NCBI RefSeq assembly: GCF_900104785.1
Contig: NZ_LT629733.1
Location: 156,501 to 220,500, forward strand
From: Formosa sp. Hel1_31_208
GTDB taxonomy: Bacteria > Bacteroidota > Bacteroidia > Flavobacteriales > Flavobacteriaceae
Reading direction: 5' to 3'
DNA length: 64,000 bases
A model generated the notes under the pieces. That model was not told the origin of the DNA, did no database searches, and was given only the letters and a program-made list of their open reading frames with translations. This document shows, piece after piece, positions 27,121 through 36,716 of the stretch (its first letter is position 1; each line of letters begins with the position of its first letter). The position numbers were made by a program, and so were the translations under genes.

Positions 27121-27861
27121 ATGAACTTGAAAGATCAAATACAACCTGAAAAATTACCCAATCATGTTGCCATTATTATGGACGGCAACGGTAGATGGGC
27201 AAAACAAAAGGGTATGCTTCGCGTATTTGGTCATGAAAACGGGGCTAAATCTGTAAGAGATATTGTTGAGGTAAGTGCTGAAATAGGTATTAAAAACCTC
27301 ACGCTCTACGCCTTTTCCACGGAAAACTGGAAACGTCCAAAACTAGAAGTGCAAACACTCATGAAACTCCTTGTGAAATCGTTAAAAAAGGAGATCAAGA
27401 CCCTGCAAGACAATAACATACGCTTGTTAGCCATTGGTTGCCTTGAAGACCTTCCTAAAAAAGCATATCGGGAATTATTAGAAGTTATTGACAAAACCAA
27501 AAACAATTCACGTATGACACTTACTTTAGCCCTGAGTTATGGGTCTAGAGAAGAAATTGTTAAGGTTATAAAAGAATTAACAGATAAAGTTAAAAATAAT
27601 ATAATTTCCGTTGAAAGTATTGACGAATCAATTATAAATAAGCATCTTTACACGCATGATTTACCAGATGTTGATTTGTTGATTAGAACCAGTGGTGAAC
27701 AGAGGATAAGCAACTTTTTGCTTTGGCAAATAGCTTATGCTGAATTATATTTTACAGACATTCTTTGGCCTGATTTTAAGAAGAAGGACCTTTACGATGC
27801 TTTGATTAATTATCAAAATAGAGAACGACGATTTGGAAAAACAAGTGAACAACTTAGCTAA
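27121..27861 (+). CDS. uppS: Isoprenyl transferase (undecaprenyl diphosphate synthase)
   Basis: UppS extends farnesyl diphosphate with isopentenyl units to the C55 carrier lipid for peptidoglycan and O-antigen. The catalytic motif IIMDGNGRWAKQKG, the ALSYGSREEI segment and the C-terminal DLLIRTSGEQRISNF/AYAELYF signature are all present. The start at 27121 gives 246 residues; the longer in-frame start at 27088 would overlap the previous gene and add a non-homologous 11-residue lead. Confidence 0.96.
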   Translation: MNLKDQIQPEKLPNHVAIIMDGNGRWAKQKGMLRVFGHENGAKSVRDIVEVSAEIGIKNLTLYAFSTENWKRPKLEVQTLMKLLVKSLKKEIKTLQDNNIRLLAIGCLEDLPKKAYRELLEVIDKTKNNSRMTLTLALSYGSREEIVKVIKELTDKVKNNIISVESIDESIINKHLYTHDLPDVDLLIRTSGEQRISNFLLWQIAYAELYFTDILWPDFKKKDLYDALINYQNRERRFGKTSEQLS

Positions 27862-30415
27862 TTACTTACTTTTGAAAACATACATTAAAGCACTACTTAT
27901 AGCATTTATTTTTATTACTTCAAGCAAAGTAGCTGCACAGCAAACCGATTTTAACCAAGGAATAAAATACATCTTAGAAGATGTAAAGGTGACTGGTAAC
28001 ACGAACTTTAACCCTTCTACCATTATTACATTCTCAAGACTAAAAATTGGAGAAGAAATTGTCATTCCTGGAGAACAAATTAGTAATGCCATCAAGAAGT
28101 TATGGGACTCAAACCTCTTCAGTAGCATTGATGTATATCTGGCCAAAACTGAAGGAAACAAAGCCTATTTAGAAATAAACCTTGTCGATCTTCCCGAATT
28201 AAATGAAGTCACTATCAAAGGTGTTAAAAAAGGTAAAATAGAAGGGCTCATTACAGAAAACAATCTTAAGAAAGGTGAAAAAGTAACAGAGAATCTTATA
28301 ACGACTACCCGCAATTACATTAGCAACAAATACAAAAAGCAAGGCTTTTTAAATGCTAAAACATCGGTTAATATAAAAGAAGTGGTAGACTCTATTGAAA
28401 AAGCTAGAGTCGATATGTTGGTGTATATTGATAAAGGACAAAAGGTAAAAATCAATAAAATTATTTTTAATGGCAATGAAAAGATTTCTGATAAAAAACT
28501 CAGAAAGGCCATGAAGAATACGAAACAAAAAAATCCAATTCGTCTTTTAAAACGATCAAAATATATTAAAGACGATTATAAAGAAGACTTAGTGACCGTT
28601 ATTGATGCCTTCAAAGAAAAAGGCTACCGTGATGCTAGAATTATAAAAGATTCTATCGGTTATAAAGATGATAAAACCATTACGCTATTTATTGATGTAG
28701 AAGAAGGTGATCAATACAAATTTGGAAAAATCTCTTTCGTTGGAAATGCCGTATTCTCTGATCAACAATTACAATCTATTTTAAAAATAAATGAAGGTGA
28801 TACCTATAACGGCGTAGAGTTAAGAAAACGTATTGCAGATGAATCAAAGCCTGATGCAGTAGATATCACCAATCTTTACCAAGATAATGGATATTTATTT
28901 TCAACAATTAATCCTGTTGAAACGAGTGCCGAAGGTAATATTATTGATATGGAAATTAGAATTTCCGAAGGAAAACCCGCGTATTTCAATAATGTATCTG
29001 TTTCTGGCAATATTAAGACCAATGACCATGTCATTTATAGAGAATTAAGAACTAAACCAGGAACGCTGTATAGAAAAAGTGATGTGATTAGAACCATCCG
29101 AGAACTCGGGCAATTAGGTTTCTTTGATGCGCAGCAGCTAACACCTAACATGAAGAACTTCAATACTCAGGATGGTACAGTAGATATTGATTATGAGGTT
29201 GTAGAGCGTGGATCTAGCCAAATTGAACTTCAAGGTGGTTACGGTGGAGGTGGCTTTATTGGCACTTTAGGATTATCATTTAATAATTTCGCTTTAAAAG
29301 ATTTATTTAAGAAAGAGGCATGGAAACCTATTCCTTCAGGTGACGGACAAAGTTTAGCCTTACGTTTACAAGCTTCAAGATTCTTCCAGACGTACAGTTT
29401 CTCATTTTCTGAACCTTGGCTGGGGGGCAAGCGCCCTGTGCAGTTATCAACTTCAATATCGTTAACTAAGCAGTTTCTATTTAACCCGATTACCAGAGAT
29501 GCAGACCGAAATAGACGTTTTAATATACTTGGAATTTCTGTTGGCTTGGCGAAACGGTTAAAAGTACCAGATGACTATTTTACCTTGTCTCAAGCGATTG
29601 GATTTCAGCATTATGATTTAAAAAACTATAATACAGGTCTTTTTACCTTCGGAAACGGTTACTCGAATAACTTATCGTATACCATTGGATTAACACGTAA
29701 TAACCTATTTACAGATCCTATTTATCCTGAAGGTGGTTCTAATTTTACAATTTCAGCTAAAGTATCATTGCCTTATTCATTATTTAATAATGTTGATTAC
29801 GGAGCACTCAAAGAAGAAAGAGACGCCCTAGATCCAACCGATGTGGATGATGCTGCGAGAATTGGAGAAATAGATCAAGAACGCTATGACTGGCTAGAAT
29901 TTTATAAAATAAAATTTCAAGGAGACTGGTACACAAGACTTTATGAACGCTTGATTTTACGTTCAAAAATGGAGTTTGGATTTTTAGGAGCGTATAATCA
30001 AGACAGAGGTGTTATCCCATTTGAGCGCTTCTTCTTAGGCGGTGATGGCTTAGGAAATTTCGCCTTAGACGGAAGAGAAATTATTCAGCTTCGTGGTTAT
30101 CCTAACCAATCCTTATCGTCTCAGGATGGTGGATCTATTTATAATAAATTTTCGCTAGAATTAAGATATCCTATTACTTTAGGAGCACAGGCAAAAATAT
30201 ATGCCTTAACATTCCTAGAGGCTGGGTCATCATATGATAGTTTTAGAGATTTCAACCCGTTTAATCTTAATCGATCTGCAGGATTTGGTATCCGTATTTT
30301 TATGCCTGCCTTCGGATTATTAGGTATTGATTTTGGTCATGGATTCGATGCTCTACCGGGTCAAACGGTAAAGAACGGATGGGAAACTCACTTTATTATT
30401 GGACAGCAATTTTAA
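27833..30415 (+). CDS. bamA: Outer membrane protein assembly factor BamA
   Basis: BamA inserts beta-barrel proteins into the outer membrane. The 860-residue frame has a signal peptide, five POTRA domains (about residues 45-460, with repeated KINKIIFNGNEKISDKKLRKAM-type modules), and a C-terminal Omp85 barrel that contains FERFFLGG, RLRGY-like QLRGYPNQ and ends in IIGQQF. The ATG at 27833 overlaps uppS by 29 nt and leaves a long polar lead before the hydrophobic core. A TTG at 27872, 10 nt after the uppS stop, would give a cleaner signal peptide starting with (M)KTYIKALLIAF, so the true start is uncertain. Two Skp-like genes follow. Confidence 0.96.
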   Translation: MEKQVNNLANYLLLKTYIKALLIAFIFITSSKVAAQQTDFNQGIKYILEDVKVTGNTNFNPSTIITFSRLKIGEEIVIPGEQISNAIKKLWDSNLFSSIDVYLAKTEGNKAYLEINLVDLPELNEVTIKGVKKGKIEGLITENNLKKGEKVTENLITTTRNYISNKYKKQGFLNAKTSVNIKEVVDSIEKARVDMLVYIDKGQKVKINKIIFNGNEKISDKKLRKAMKNTKQKNPIRLLKRSKYIKDDYKEDLVTVIDAFKEKGYRDARIIKDSIGYKDDKTITLFIDVEEGDQYKFGKISFVGNAVFSDQQLQSILKINEGDTYNGVELRKRIADESKPDAVDITNLYQDNGYLFSTINPVETSAEGNIIDMEIRISEGKPAYFNNVSVSGNIKTNDHVIYRELRTKPGTLYRKSDVIRTIRELGQLGFFDAQQLTPNMKNFNTQDGTVDIDYEVVERGSSQIELQGGYGGGGFIGTLGLSFNNFALKDLFKKEAWKPIPSGDGQSLALRLQASRFFQTYSFSFSEPWLGGKRPVQLSTSISLTKQFLFNPITRDADRNRRFNILGISVGLAKRLKVPDDYFTLSQAIGFQHYDLKNYNTGLFTFGNGYSNNLSYTIGLTRNNLFTDPIYPEGGSNFTISAKVSLPYSLFNNVDYGALKEERDALDPTDVDDAARIGEIDQERYDWLEFYKIKFQGDWYTRLYERLILRSKMEFGFLGAYNQDRGVIPFERFFLGGDGLGNFALDGREIIQLRGYPNQSLSSQDGGSIYNKFSLELRYPITLGAQAKIYALTFLEAGSSYDSFRDFNPFNLNRSAGFGIRIFMPAFGLLGIDFGHGFDALPGQTVKNGWETHFIIGQQF

Positions 30416-30511
30416 TTTTGGCACGATATTTTCTATTAGTAAAATGACGATTTAATGTATGTGTTAAAATTTTTCAGAATTTATTTCGTTAATTTGAAAA
30501 ACCAAACACTT

Positions 30512-30541
30512 TGACAGAATCGTAATTTAGTCTGTCATTTT
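30512..30541 (+). terminator. Weak hairpin between bamA and ompH
   Basis: TGACAGA (30512-30518) pairs with TCTGTCA (30531-30537) across a 12-nt loop, followed by TTTT. A 7-bp stem with a long loop is marginal; it could attenuate rather than stop transcription. Confidence 0.3.
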
Positions 30542-30581
30542 AAAGTTTATAGACCATATCATAAATAATAAAATTATACAG

Positions 30582-31622
30582 ATGAAAAGTAAAGTTCTTT
30601 TTTTAGTGACCATATTAAGTCTAATGAGCTTTGTTTCCAATGCACAACGTGGTGTTAGAATAGGCTACATTGATACTGAATATATATTACAAAATATACC
30701 AGAATACCAAGAAGCCAATACACAGTTAGATCAAAAAGTTCAGCAGTGGAAAACTGAAATTGAAAAACGTCTTTCAGTAATAGATTCTAAAAAGAAACAG
30801 TTGAACAGCGAAAGCGTATTGCTTACTAAAGAGTTATACGAGGAGCGTATGGAAGACATTTCATTTGAAGAAGCTGAAATCTTAGACTACCAACAAAAAC
30901 GTTTTGGACCTAACGGTGATTTGATGATTCAAAAGCAACAATTGATTCAGCCAATACAGGATCAAATTTTTGCTGCAGTACAGGAAATTGCTGATGGCAA
31001 AAAATATGACTTCATCTTTGATAAGTCTGCCGATGTTGTAATGTTATATTCCGCAGAGCGATTTGATATTAGTGAGTTGGTAATTAGAAGTATTTCACGT
31101 TCATCAAAACGTACACAAGCGAAATCAAGAGCAGAACGTAAGCAAGCAGAGAAAGAAGATGTCGTTCCTATAGTAAATAAAGAACTTGACGAGCGCCAAA
31201 AGGCAATTGAAGATAAAAAAGCAGCTCGAGATGCGCAAATCGCTGAACGTCAATCGGCACAATTAAAACGAAGAGATTCACTTAAGGCTGCTGCTGCAGA
31301 GAGACGCCAAAAAATATTAGACGATAGAGCAAAAGCTAAAGAAAAACGTGATAGTACTAATGCAAGAAAAACAACACCTGCTGTAGAGAAAAATATGAAA
31401 AAAACAGATTCTACAGCAACGCAAGCGAAAACAACTAACACAGCCACAAAAACGCCAAAGCAAATAGCTGAAGAAAAGAGACAACAAAAGATTAAAGATC
31501 GTGAGGCAAGAAAGAAAGAGCTTGACGAGCGTAAGAAAAAAATATTAGAAGCAAGAAAAAAAGCAAAAGAAGAACGCGAGTCCCAGAAAAAAGAAACAGA
31601 CTCCGTTCCTGATGATAACTAA
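30582..31622 (+). CDS. OmpH/Skp-family periplasmic chaperone with long charged tail
   Basis: A 346-residue exported protein: signal peptide about 1-21 (SFVSNAQ), an OmpH/Skp core (about 25-180) beginning RIGYIDTEYILQNIPEYQEA with a helical coiled coil, and a 160-residue C-terminal extension made of Lys, Arg, Glu, Ala and Gln, predicted as a long charged helix or disordered tail. Skp proteins hold unfolded outer-membrane proteins before delivery to BamA, which is encoded just upstream. The tail roughly doubles the usual length and is less conserved in kind. Confidence 0.9.
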   Translation: MKSKVLFLVTILSLMSFVSNAQRGVRIGYIDTEYILQNIPEYQEANTQLDQKVQQWKTEIEKRLSVIDSKKKQLNSESVLLTKELYEERMEDISFEEAEILDYQQKRFGPNGDLMIQKQQLIQPIQDQIFAAVQEIADGKKYDFIFDKSADVVMLYSAERFDISELVIRSISRSSKRTQAKSRAERKQAEKEDVVPIVNKELDERQKAIEDKKAARDAQIAERQSAQLKRRDSLKAAAAERRQKILDDRAKAKEKRDSTNARKTTPAVEKNMKKTDSTATQAKTTNTATKTPKQIAEEKRQQKIKDREARKKELDERKKKILEARKKAKEERESQKKETDSVPDDN

Positions 31623-31655
31623 AAACAATAATTATAACACGTAACAAATTTTAAA

Positions 31656-32165
31656 ATGAAACACTTAAAAACCCTATTATTCGCAGCTATACTATTTGTT
31701 GGTACAACAAGCCTCGCAACAGCACAAAGTAAAGTAGCACATATAAATACCACAGAGTTAGTTCAGGCAATGCCGGAGATGCAAGCTGCGAAAGCAGAAA
31801 TCGAAAAACTATCACAAACTTACGATGCACAATATAAAGAAATGGTAACTGAGCTTCAAAATAAGGTGAAGCAGTACAGAGCCGAAGTAGATACTAAAAC
31901 TGAAGAAGAAAACACAAAACGTGCTCAGGAAGTTCAAGGTATCGAACAAGGTATTCGTCAATATCAAGCACAAGCACAAGAGGACTTAGCTAAGAAAGAA
32001 TCTGCTTTATTAAAGCCAATTTTTGAAAAAGCGAAAGCAGCTATCCAAAAAGTTGCCACGGCAAAAGGCTTCAATTATGTACTAGATTCTACTGAAGGCG
32101 GAGGTGTACTTGTTGCTGCTGGAACAGACATTTTAACTGATGTAAAAAAAGAATTAGGATTCTAA
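31656..32165 (+). CDS. OmpH/Skp-family periplasmic chaperone
   Basis: A 169-residue second Skp-like protein with signal peptide (cleavage near SLATAQ), the conserved KVAHINTTELVQAMPEMQAA start, a helical tentacle region about 45-125 and a C-terminal GFNYVLDSTEGGGVLVA strand. This is the standard Skp length. It follows the longer paralogue by 33 nt and ends with a strong terminator, completing a DUF6089-uppS-bamA-ompH-ompH assembly block. Confidence 0.95.
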   Translation: MKHLKTLLFAAILFVGTTSLATAQSKVAHINTTELVQAMPEMQAAKAEIEKLSQTYDAQYKEMVTELQNKVKQYRAEVDTKTEEENTKRAQEVQGIEQGIRQYQAQAQEDLAKKESALLKPIFEKAKAAIQKVATAKGFNYVLDSTEGGGVLVAAGTDILTDVKKELGF

Positions 32166-32191
32166 TTAAAATAATACTTAAATAAATAATT

Positions 32192-32227
32192 AAAAAAGCC
32201 ACTTTAATAAGTGGCTTTTTTATTTTT
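32192..32227 (+). terminator. Terminator after the second ompH
   Basis: A 13-bp stem (AAAAAAGCCACTT at 32192-32204 with AAGTGGCTTTTTT at 32209-32221) with a TAAT loop and further T. It ends 8 nt before the murI start codon. Confidence 0.9.
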
Positions 32228-32234
32228 GTTAGAA

Positions 32235-33014
32235 ATGAGTACACAAGCTATTGGCATATTTGATTCTGGTATTGGAGGCACTTCGATCTTTCGAGAACTA
32301 CATGGATATATGCCACACGAGAACACCATATATCTTGCCGATAGTAAAAATGCACCTTATGGCAGTAAAAGTGAGGCAGAGATTATTAAATTAAGTATCA
32401 AGAACACCGAACTGCTTCTTGAAAAGAATTGTAAGCTTATTGTCGTAGCCTGCAACACAGCAACAACTAACGCCATTAAATACCTAAGAACAACTTATAA
32501 TGTCCCATTTATTGGTATTGAACCTGCTATTAAACCTGCTGCACTCAGAACCAAAACAAATGTTATTGGCATCTTGGCAACTAAAGGAACTCTAAGTAGT
32601 GCACTTTTTCATAATACTTCAGATCTATTTTCTAATGGCATAAAAGTCATTGAGCAGGTAGGCGAAGGGATAGTTCAATTGATAGAGGCTGGTCAAACGA
32701 ATAGCGATGAAATGAAAACGTTATTAGAGACATATATGAAACCAATGATAGAGGCCGATATCGATTATCTTGTCTTAGGTTGTACTCATTATCCTTATTT
32801 GATACCGATGCTCTTAGAAATACTACCAAAACATATTAAAATCATCGATTCAGGTATCGCTGTAGCTAAACAAACAAAAGCAATTTTAGAGCAGCATGAA
32901 CTCCTGAATAACAGAACAAATATTCCAAAAAACATCTTCTACTCCAATGGAAATGTGAATATTTTAAGATCAATTTTAAATGAAGAATTTGATGTGGAAT
33001 ATCTAGATTTCTAA
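32235..33014 (+). CDS. murI: Glutamate racemase
   Basis: MurI makes D-glutamate for peptidoglycan. The two catalytic cysteines are in VVACNTATTNA and VLGCTHYPYL, and the N-terminus shows GIFDSGIGGTSI and LADSKNAPYGSK. The start at 32235 (MSTQAIGIFDSG, 259 residues) is chosen; the earlier in-frame ATG at 32211 lies inside the terminator hairpin of the preceding gene and codes a non-homologous lead. The leader between terminator and ATG is very short. Confidence 0.95.
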   Translation: MSTQAIGIFDSGIGGTSIFRELHGYMPHENTIYLADSKNAPYGSKSEAEIIKLSIKNTELLLEKNCKLIVVACNTATTNAIKYLRTTYNVPFIGIEPAIKPAALRTKTNVIGILATKGTLSSALFHNTSDLFSNGIKVIEQVGEGIVQLIEAGQTNSDEMKTLLETYMKPMIEADIDYLVLGCTHYPYLIPMLLEILPKHIKIIDSGIAVAKQTKAILEQHELLNNRTNIPKNIFYSNGNVNILRSILNEEFDVEYLDF

Positions 33015-33044
33015 AGGTTACAAAGTTGTCTATGTATCAAACTG

Positions 33045-33560
33045 TCATTCCTTAAACCAACTAGAATACTTGACATAATTATTGGCTATACGATCAATTT
33101 CACCAGAAATTAACTCGCGACTTATTGTCTTTACTTTTTTTGCTGGAACGCCTGCATAGATACTGCCAGACTCTACAATGGTGTTTTTCGTAACAACTGC
33201 TCCAGCGGCTATAATTGAGTTACTCTCTATTACGCAATCATCCATCACAATACTACCCATTCCAATTAATACATTATCGTGTAAAGTACATCCATGAACA
33301 ATAGCATTGTGACCAATGGAAACATTGTTACCTATGGTTGTTGGCGATTTTTCAAAGGTAGCATGTATCACCGCTCCATCTTGAACGTTAACTTTATCTC
33401 CCATTTTAATAAAATGGACATCACCTCTAATCACTGCGTTAAACCATACGCTACAATGGTTTCCCATAGTTACTTCTCCTACAATGGTAGCATTTTCCGC
33501 GATGTAACAATCATTAGGAATTTGTGGATGAGTACCTCTTACTGGTTTTATAATTGGCAT
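33045..33560 (-). CDS. Gamma-carbonic-anhydrase-family hexapeptide protein
   Basis: A 171-residue left-handed beta-helix protein made of hexapeptide repeats (for example TIGNNVSIGHNAIVHGCTLH). The zinc-site histidines of the gamma-CA family fit VIHATF and GHNAIVHGC, and the Arg/Asp of VIRGDVHFI and Gln of VNVQDGAVIH are in place. It could be a carbonic anhydrase or an acyl-group-transferase-like PaaY/YrdA relative; activity is not proven by sequence. It lies 36 nt downstream of the LytTR regulator gene. Confidence 0.9.
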   Translation of the reverse strand: MPIIKPVRGTHPQIPNDCYIAENATIVGEVTMGNHCSVWFNAVIRGDVHFIKMGDKVNVQDGAVIHATFEKSPTTIGNNVSIGHNAIVHGCTLHDNVLIGMGSIVMDDCVIESNSIIAAGAVVTKNTIVESGSIYAGVPAKKVKTISRELISGEIDRIANNYVKYSSWFKE

Positions 33561-33587
33561 AACTTATTTAATTTAGACATACTAAAT

Positions 33588-33625
33588 ATCAGATTATTAT
33601 TTGAAATAGGATAATAAATCTGATT
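33588..33625 (-). repeat. Inverted repeat spanning the stop codon of the LytTR gene
   Basis: ATCAGATTATTAT on the plus strand near 33589-33601 is mirrored by ATAATAAATCTGAT near 33611-33624, a stem of about 13 bp with one bulge. On the minus strand it covers the last codons and stop of the regulator gene and is not followed by a T-tract, so it is more likely an mRNA structure than a terminator. Confidence 0.4.
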
Positions 33626-34331
33626 TTTTAGAAGCAGACACCATGATTTGTTTGCCACTACTCAATATAACACTTCCACCTTTACCTTTAACGTATTTTG
33701 TCACCTCATTGACATTAACCAAATAACTCTTATGAACTCTTGCGAACCCACTATCAGACAGGGCATCCTCAAAATATTTAAGAGTCTTGCTTACAACTTT
33801 CTTTTTATTCGTATTCAGATAAATTTCAGTGTAATTATCATCAGCTTTACAGTACATGATATCCGCTGTTTCTAATACTTCAAATCCGTCTTGTTGAGGA
33901 ATAGTGATTTTACCATTTACAGTATTCGTTTTTGGAACCAATACCTGATCTTGTAATGCATCTTCTTTGGTTTTGATTTCAGTGACATAATCTACCGCCT
34001 TAATCAATTCGTCAATTGATATTGGTTTCATCAAATAATAGGATGCGTGTGCATTTAAAGCATCAATTGCATAATGATTATATGCAGTCACAAATACCGT
34101 TTCAAAATCGACATCACCCACTTTATCTAAGAGATCAAAGGCATTTCCATAAGGCATTTCAACATCCAAAAAGACAAGGTCTAATTCGGTATTACGAATT
34201 AATACTAAAGCTTCGTTCACATTAGAAGCTTCTCCTAAAATCTCTACATTAGGACAATACTTATTTAGGTAATTTCTGAGAATATTTCTACTCGTTTCTT
34301 CGTCTTCGACGATAATTGCTTTTAGTTTCAT
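33597..34331 (-). CDS. LytTR-family response regulator
   Basis: A 244-residue two-component regulator. Residues 1-120 form the receiver domain (IIVEDEETSRN acidic pocket, phosphoacceptor Asp in LVFLDVEMPYG, FVTAYNHYAIDAL switch, KPIS lysine). Residues about 140-244 form a LytTR DNA-binding domain (VLETADIMYCKADDNYTEI and FARVHKSYLVNVN). Its ATG directly adjoins the stop of the histidine kinase gene, so they form one operon and very probably one signalling pair. Confidence 0.95.
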   Translation of the reverse strand: MKLKAIIVEDEETSRNILRNYLNKYCPNVEILGEASNVNEALVLIRNTELDLVFLDVEMPYGNAFDLLDKVGDVDFETVFVTAYNHYAIDALNAHASYYLMKPISIDELIKAVDYVTEIKTKEDALQDQVLVPKTNTVNGKITIPQQDGFEVLETADIMYCKADDNYTEIYLNTNKKKVVSKTLKYFEDALSDSGFARVHKSYLVNVNEVTKYVKGKGGSVILSSGKQIMVSASKKSDLLSYFK

Positions 34332-36506
34332 TTAATCTTTTTTTAATGTTACAACGACTTTAGTTCCTGCATCTTCAGCGTCTTGAAAATCATCTATAAA
34401 TACATCCACTTTGTCTTTGTACATATCATTAAGTATGGCAACACGTTTTTTAATATTACCCATACCTTTTGAATTCTGTTTCTGCTGATTAGCCGTTTTC
34501 AAGTCTTTTGAGCGCTCTCTTCCTATACCATCATCAGCAACTGTAATACTAATCTCATTATGACTTTTCTTTGCTATAGTAATTTGCAAATGCCCTTTTT
34601 TCGTTTTATAGCGTAAGCCATGCCATACTGCATTTTCAATATAAGGTTGTAAAAGCATTGGTGGAATTTGGTATTCAGTTACGGCAACATCTTGTTCAAC
34701 AGTTAAATCATAATCAAACTTATCTTGAAATCTGAAATGCTCTAATTTGGTATATAAATCTAATAATTCAATTTCCTTTTCTAAGGGAATAAAATCCTCT
34801 TCGCTATTTTCTAAAACTGCCCGCATGAGAAATGAAAAATCAGAAAGGTATTTGTTTGCGGTTCGCTCGTCATTGCTTGCAATAAAACTATTCACAGAGT
34901 TTAAGGCATTAAAAATGAAATGAGGATTCATCTGACTTCGTAATGACTTGAGTGCAAGTAAATTGTTTGCAAGACGTTGTTGTTTGATATACTTAAACAT
35001 GAATAATCCAGCAATCAATAATAAAATGAGCCCAATCACCAATGAGTAAATGATTAACTGCTGATTTTTATTGCGCTCACTGGCTAGACTTGTGGTTAAT
35101 TCTCGATCACTTTCTAAACTGGTAATTCGATTTTGCTGCTCAATAATATTTCGCCTGAATCGATTCGCCTGAGACAATTCCTGTTCACGTTTAATATATA
35201 ATTCATCTACCACTTGTTTGTATGCTTCAAAAGTTTCTTTGGCTCCATCGTAATCACCAGCATCTGCTAAAACATCAGATAATTTGCGTGTTGCATCTTT
35301 CTTGACTACCAAATCTCCTTTAGCATCTGCTTCTTCTCTACTTTTTTCTAAATAAGGAATGGCATTAGCATAGTCTTTTTGTAAAAAATAAGCGGTACCT
35401 ATTTTATAGTTTTGTTTTTGAAGGGTTAACGGACTCTCATTTTCAATAATAGAATCTTTTTCTACATCTTTAACATCTTCAACAATTTGTTTGCGCAATT
35501 GAATTTCTTCCGAATAATTACGGTTCGTATTCTGAAAATCAGCAACAGTAACCTTCTCTTCGAGCGCTCGTTTTTTGGTCGCTCGTTCAGCTAGATTCAA
35601 TGAATTATCAAAGAACTGTTCGGCTTTATCAACGTCTCCACTAAAATTATAAGCTTGTGCTATCTTAGAGTTAAGATCAACCACTTTAGGTTTAATCAAA
35701 TGTTGATTTGCTACATTTAGTCCTTTTTTATAGGCCTCTACCGAAGCTTCATAATTTTTAATACTAAAATAGGCATCACCCAATCCTTCATATAAGGTCA
35801 CTAATTGGTAATTACTTAATTCCTTTTTACTAATCCCATTATACGTATCAAGACTTTCCTGATAATTTTTATTCAATTCATAGGCTTTTGCAAGGCCAAG
35901 CTTTGCCTCATTAGCTACCGTGTTCTGAAGACTCATACGATAGTTAGTGACAGCCAAATCATGTTGTTTCCAATACATATAAACTTCGGCTAAAACTAAA
36001 TATGCTTCGGCATTCTGTTTAAGTGATGTGCTTTGACCTAGAGCTTCTCCAACAAATTCAATGCTCTTTTCAACGTTTAATTTTTTATACTTAGTTACAG
36101 AATCAATCAAGATATTAAATGCTTTGATATCATTTTTAAATTTCGCATTTGTTACCTGATTTGAAACGGCTGGTTCAACTTCTACGGTAATACGCTCTTC
36201 ACTCTCAATAATATAGTAGATGGTTTCAAAATCCTTATGTCGTATAATGAGTTCATCACCTTTTCTAGCTTTAATGGTAAAACTCCCATCCGGATTGGTG
36301 ATTGTATAGGCACCTCCATTGACTTCAATATTCACTTTTGATATTGGCGCGTAAGTCCCACCCTCTCTTACCGATCCTCTAATGGTAAGGTATGGCAAAT
36401 TCGAACGTGTTGTACCCTTAGAGTCTCTTTGCCCTTGTTGTGCGCTGCTGATTCCTGCTGGTAACAACAGAAGTACAACGAGTAAGTATTTAAGTATATG
36501 ATGCAT
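34332..36506 (-). CDS. LytS-type histidine kinase with carboxypeptidase-regulatory-like and TPR sensor region
   Basis: A 724-residue sensor kinase. Signal peptide about 1-22; a carboxypeptidase-regulatory-like beta domain about 40-115 (TIRGSVREGGTYAPISKVNI); TPR repeats about 125-430; coiled coil; one transmembrane helix about 482-502 (LIIYSLVIGLILLLIAGLFM); then a His_kinase domain with the phosphoacceptor in QMNPHFIFNALNSVN (histidine near residue 527) and a HATPase with ADDGIGRERS. The sensor part lies in the periplasm. It probably phosphorylates the adjoining LytTR regulator. The signal sensed is unknown. Confidence 0.92.
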   Translation of the reverse strand: MHHILKYLLVVLLLLPAGISSAQQGQRDSKGTTRSNLPYLTIRGSVREGGTYAPISKVNIEVNGGAYTITNPDGSFTIKARKGDELIIRHKDFETIYYIIESEERITVEVEPAVSNQVTNAKFKNDIKAFNILIDSVTKYKKLNVEKSIEFVGEALGQSTSLKQNAEAYLVLAEVYMYWKQHDLAVTNYRMSLQNTVANEAKLGLAKAYELNKNYQESLDTYNGISKKELSNYQLVTLYEGLGDAYFSIKNYEASVEAYKKGLNVANQHLIKPKVVDLNSKIAQAYNFSGDVDKAEQFFDNSLNLAERATKKRALEEKVTVADFQNTNRNYSEEIQLRKQIVEDVKDVEKDSIIENESPLTLQKQNYKIGTAYFLQKDYANAIPYLEKSREEADAKGDLVVKKDATRKLSDVLADAGDYDGAKETFEAYKQVVDELYIKREQELSQANRFRRNIIEQQNRITSLESDRELTTSLASERNKNQQLIIYSLVIGLILLLIAGLFMFKYIKQQRLANNLLALKSLRSQMNPHFIFNALNSVNSFIASNDERTANKYLSDFSFLMRAVLENSEEDFIPLEKEIELLDLYTKLEHFRFQDKFDYDLTVEQDVAVTEYQIPPMLLQPYIENAVWHGLRYKTKKGHLQITIAKKSHNEISITVADDGIGRERSKDLKTANQQKQNSKGMGNIKKRVAILNDMYKDKVDVFIDDFQDAEDAGTKVVVTLKKD

Positions 36507-36716
36507 GAAAATGATTTGAACGGAATAAACTTACATACTTTAATCGATTAAATAAAATGGTTAAAGTATTCAAAGTGTCATATTAAACCATAAATAGATG
36601 CACTCACTCATTTGTTCTTGATACTCCCTCATCCAATAGGGCACTTCACTCAGTATTACTTTTTTACTAAAAAAGATGCCTATAAGTTTACCTCGTTAAT
36701 CAAAAAATAATTTCAA

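Noticed and set aside
32221..32228. TATTTTTG as a murI -7 promoter box
   Set aside because: It is part of the T-tract of the preceding terminator, and it lies only 6 nt from the start codon with no -33 match.
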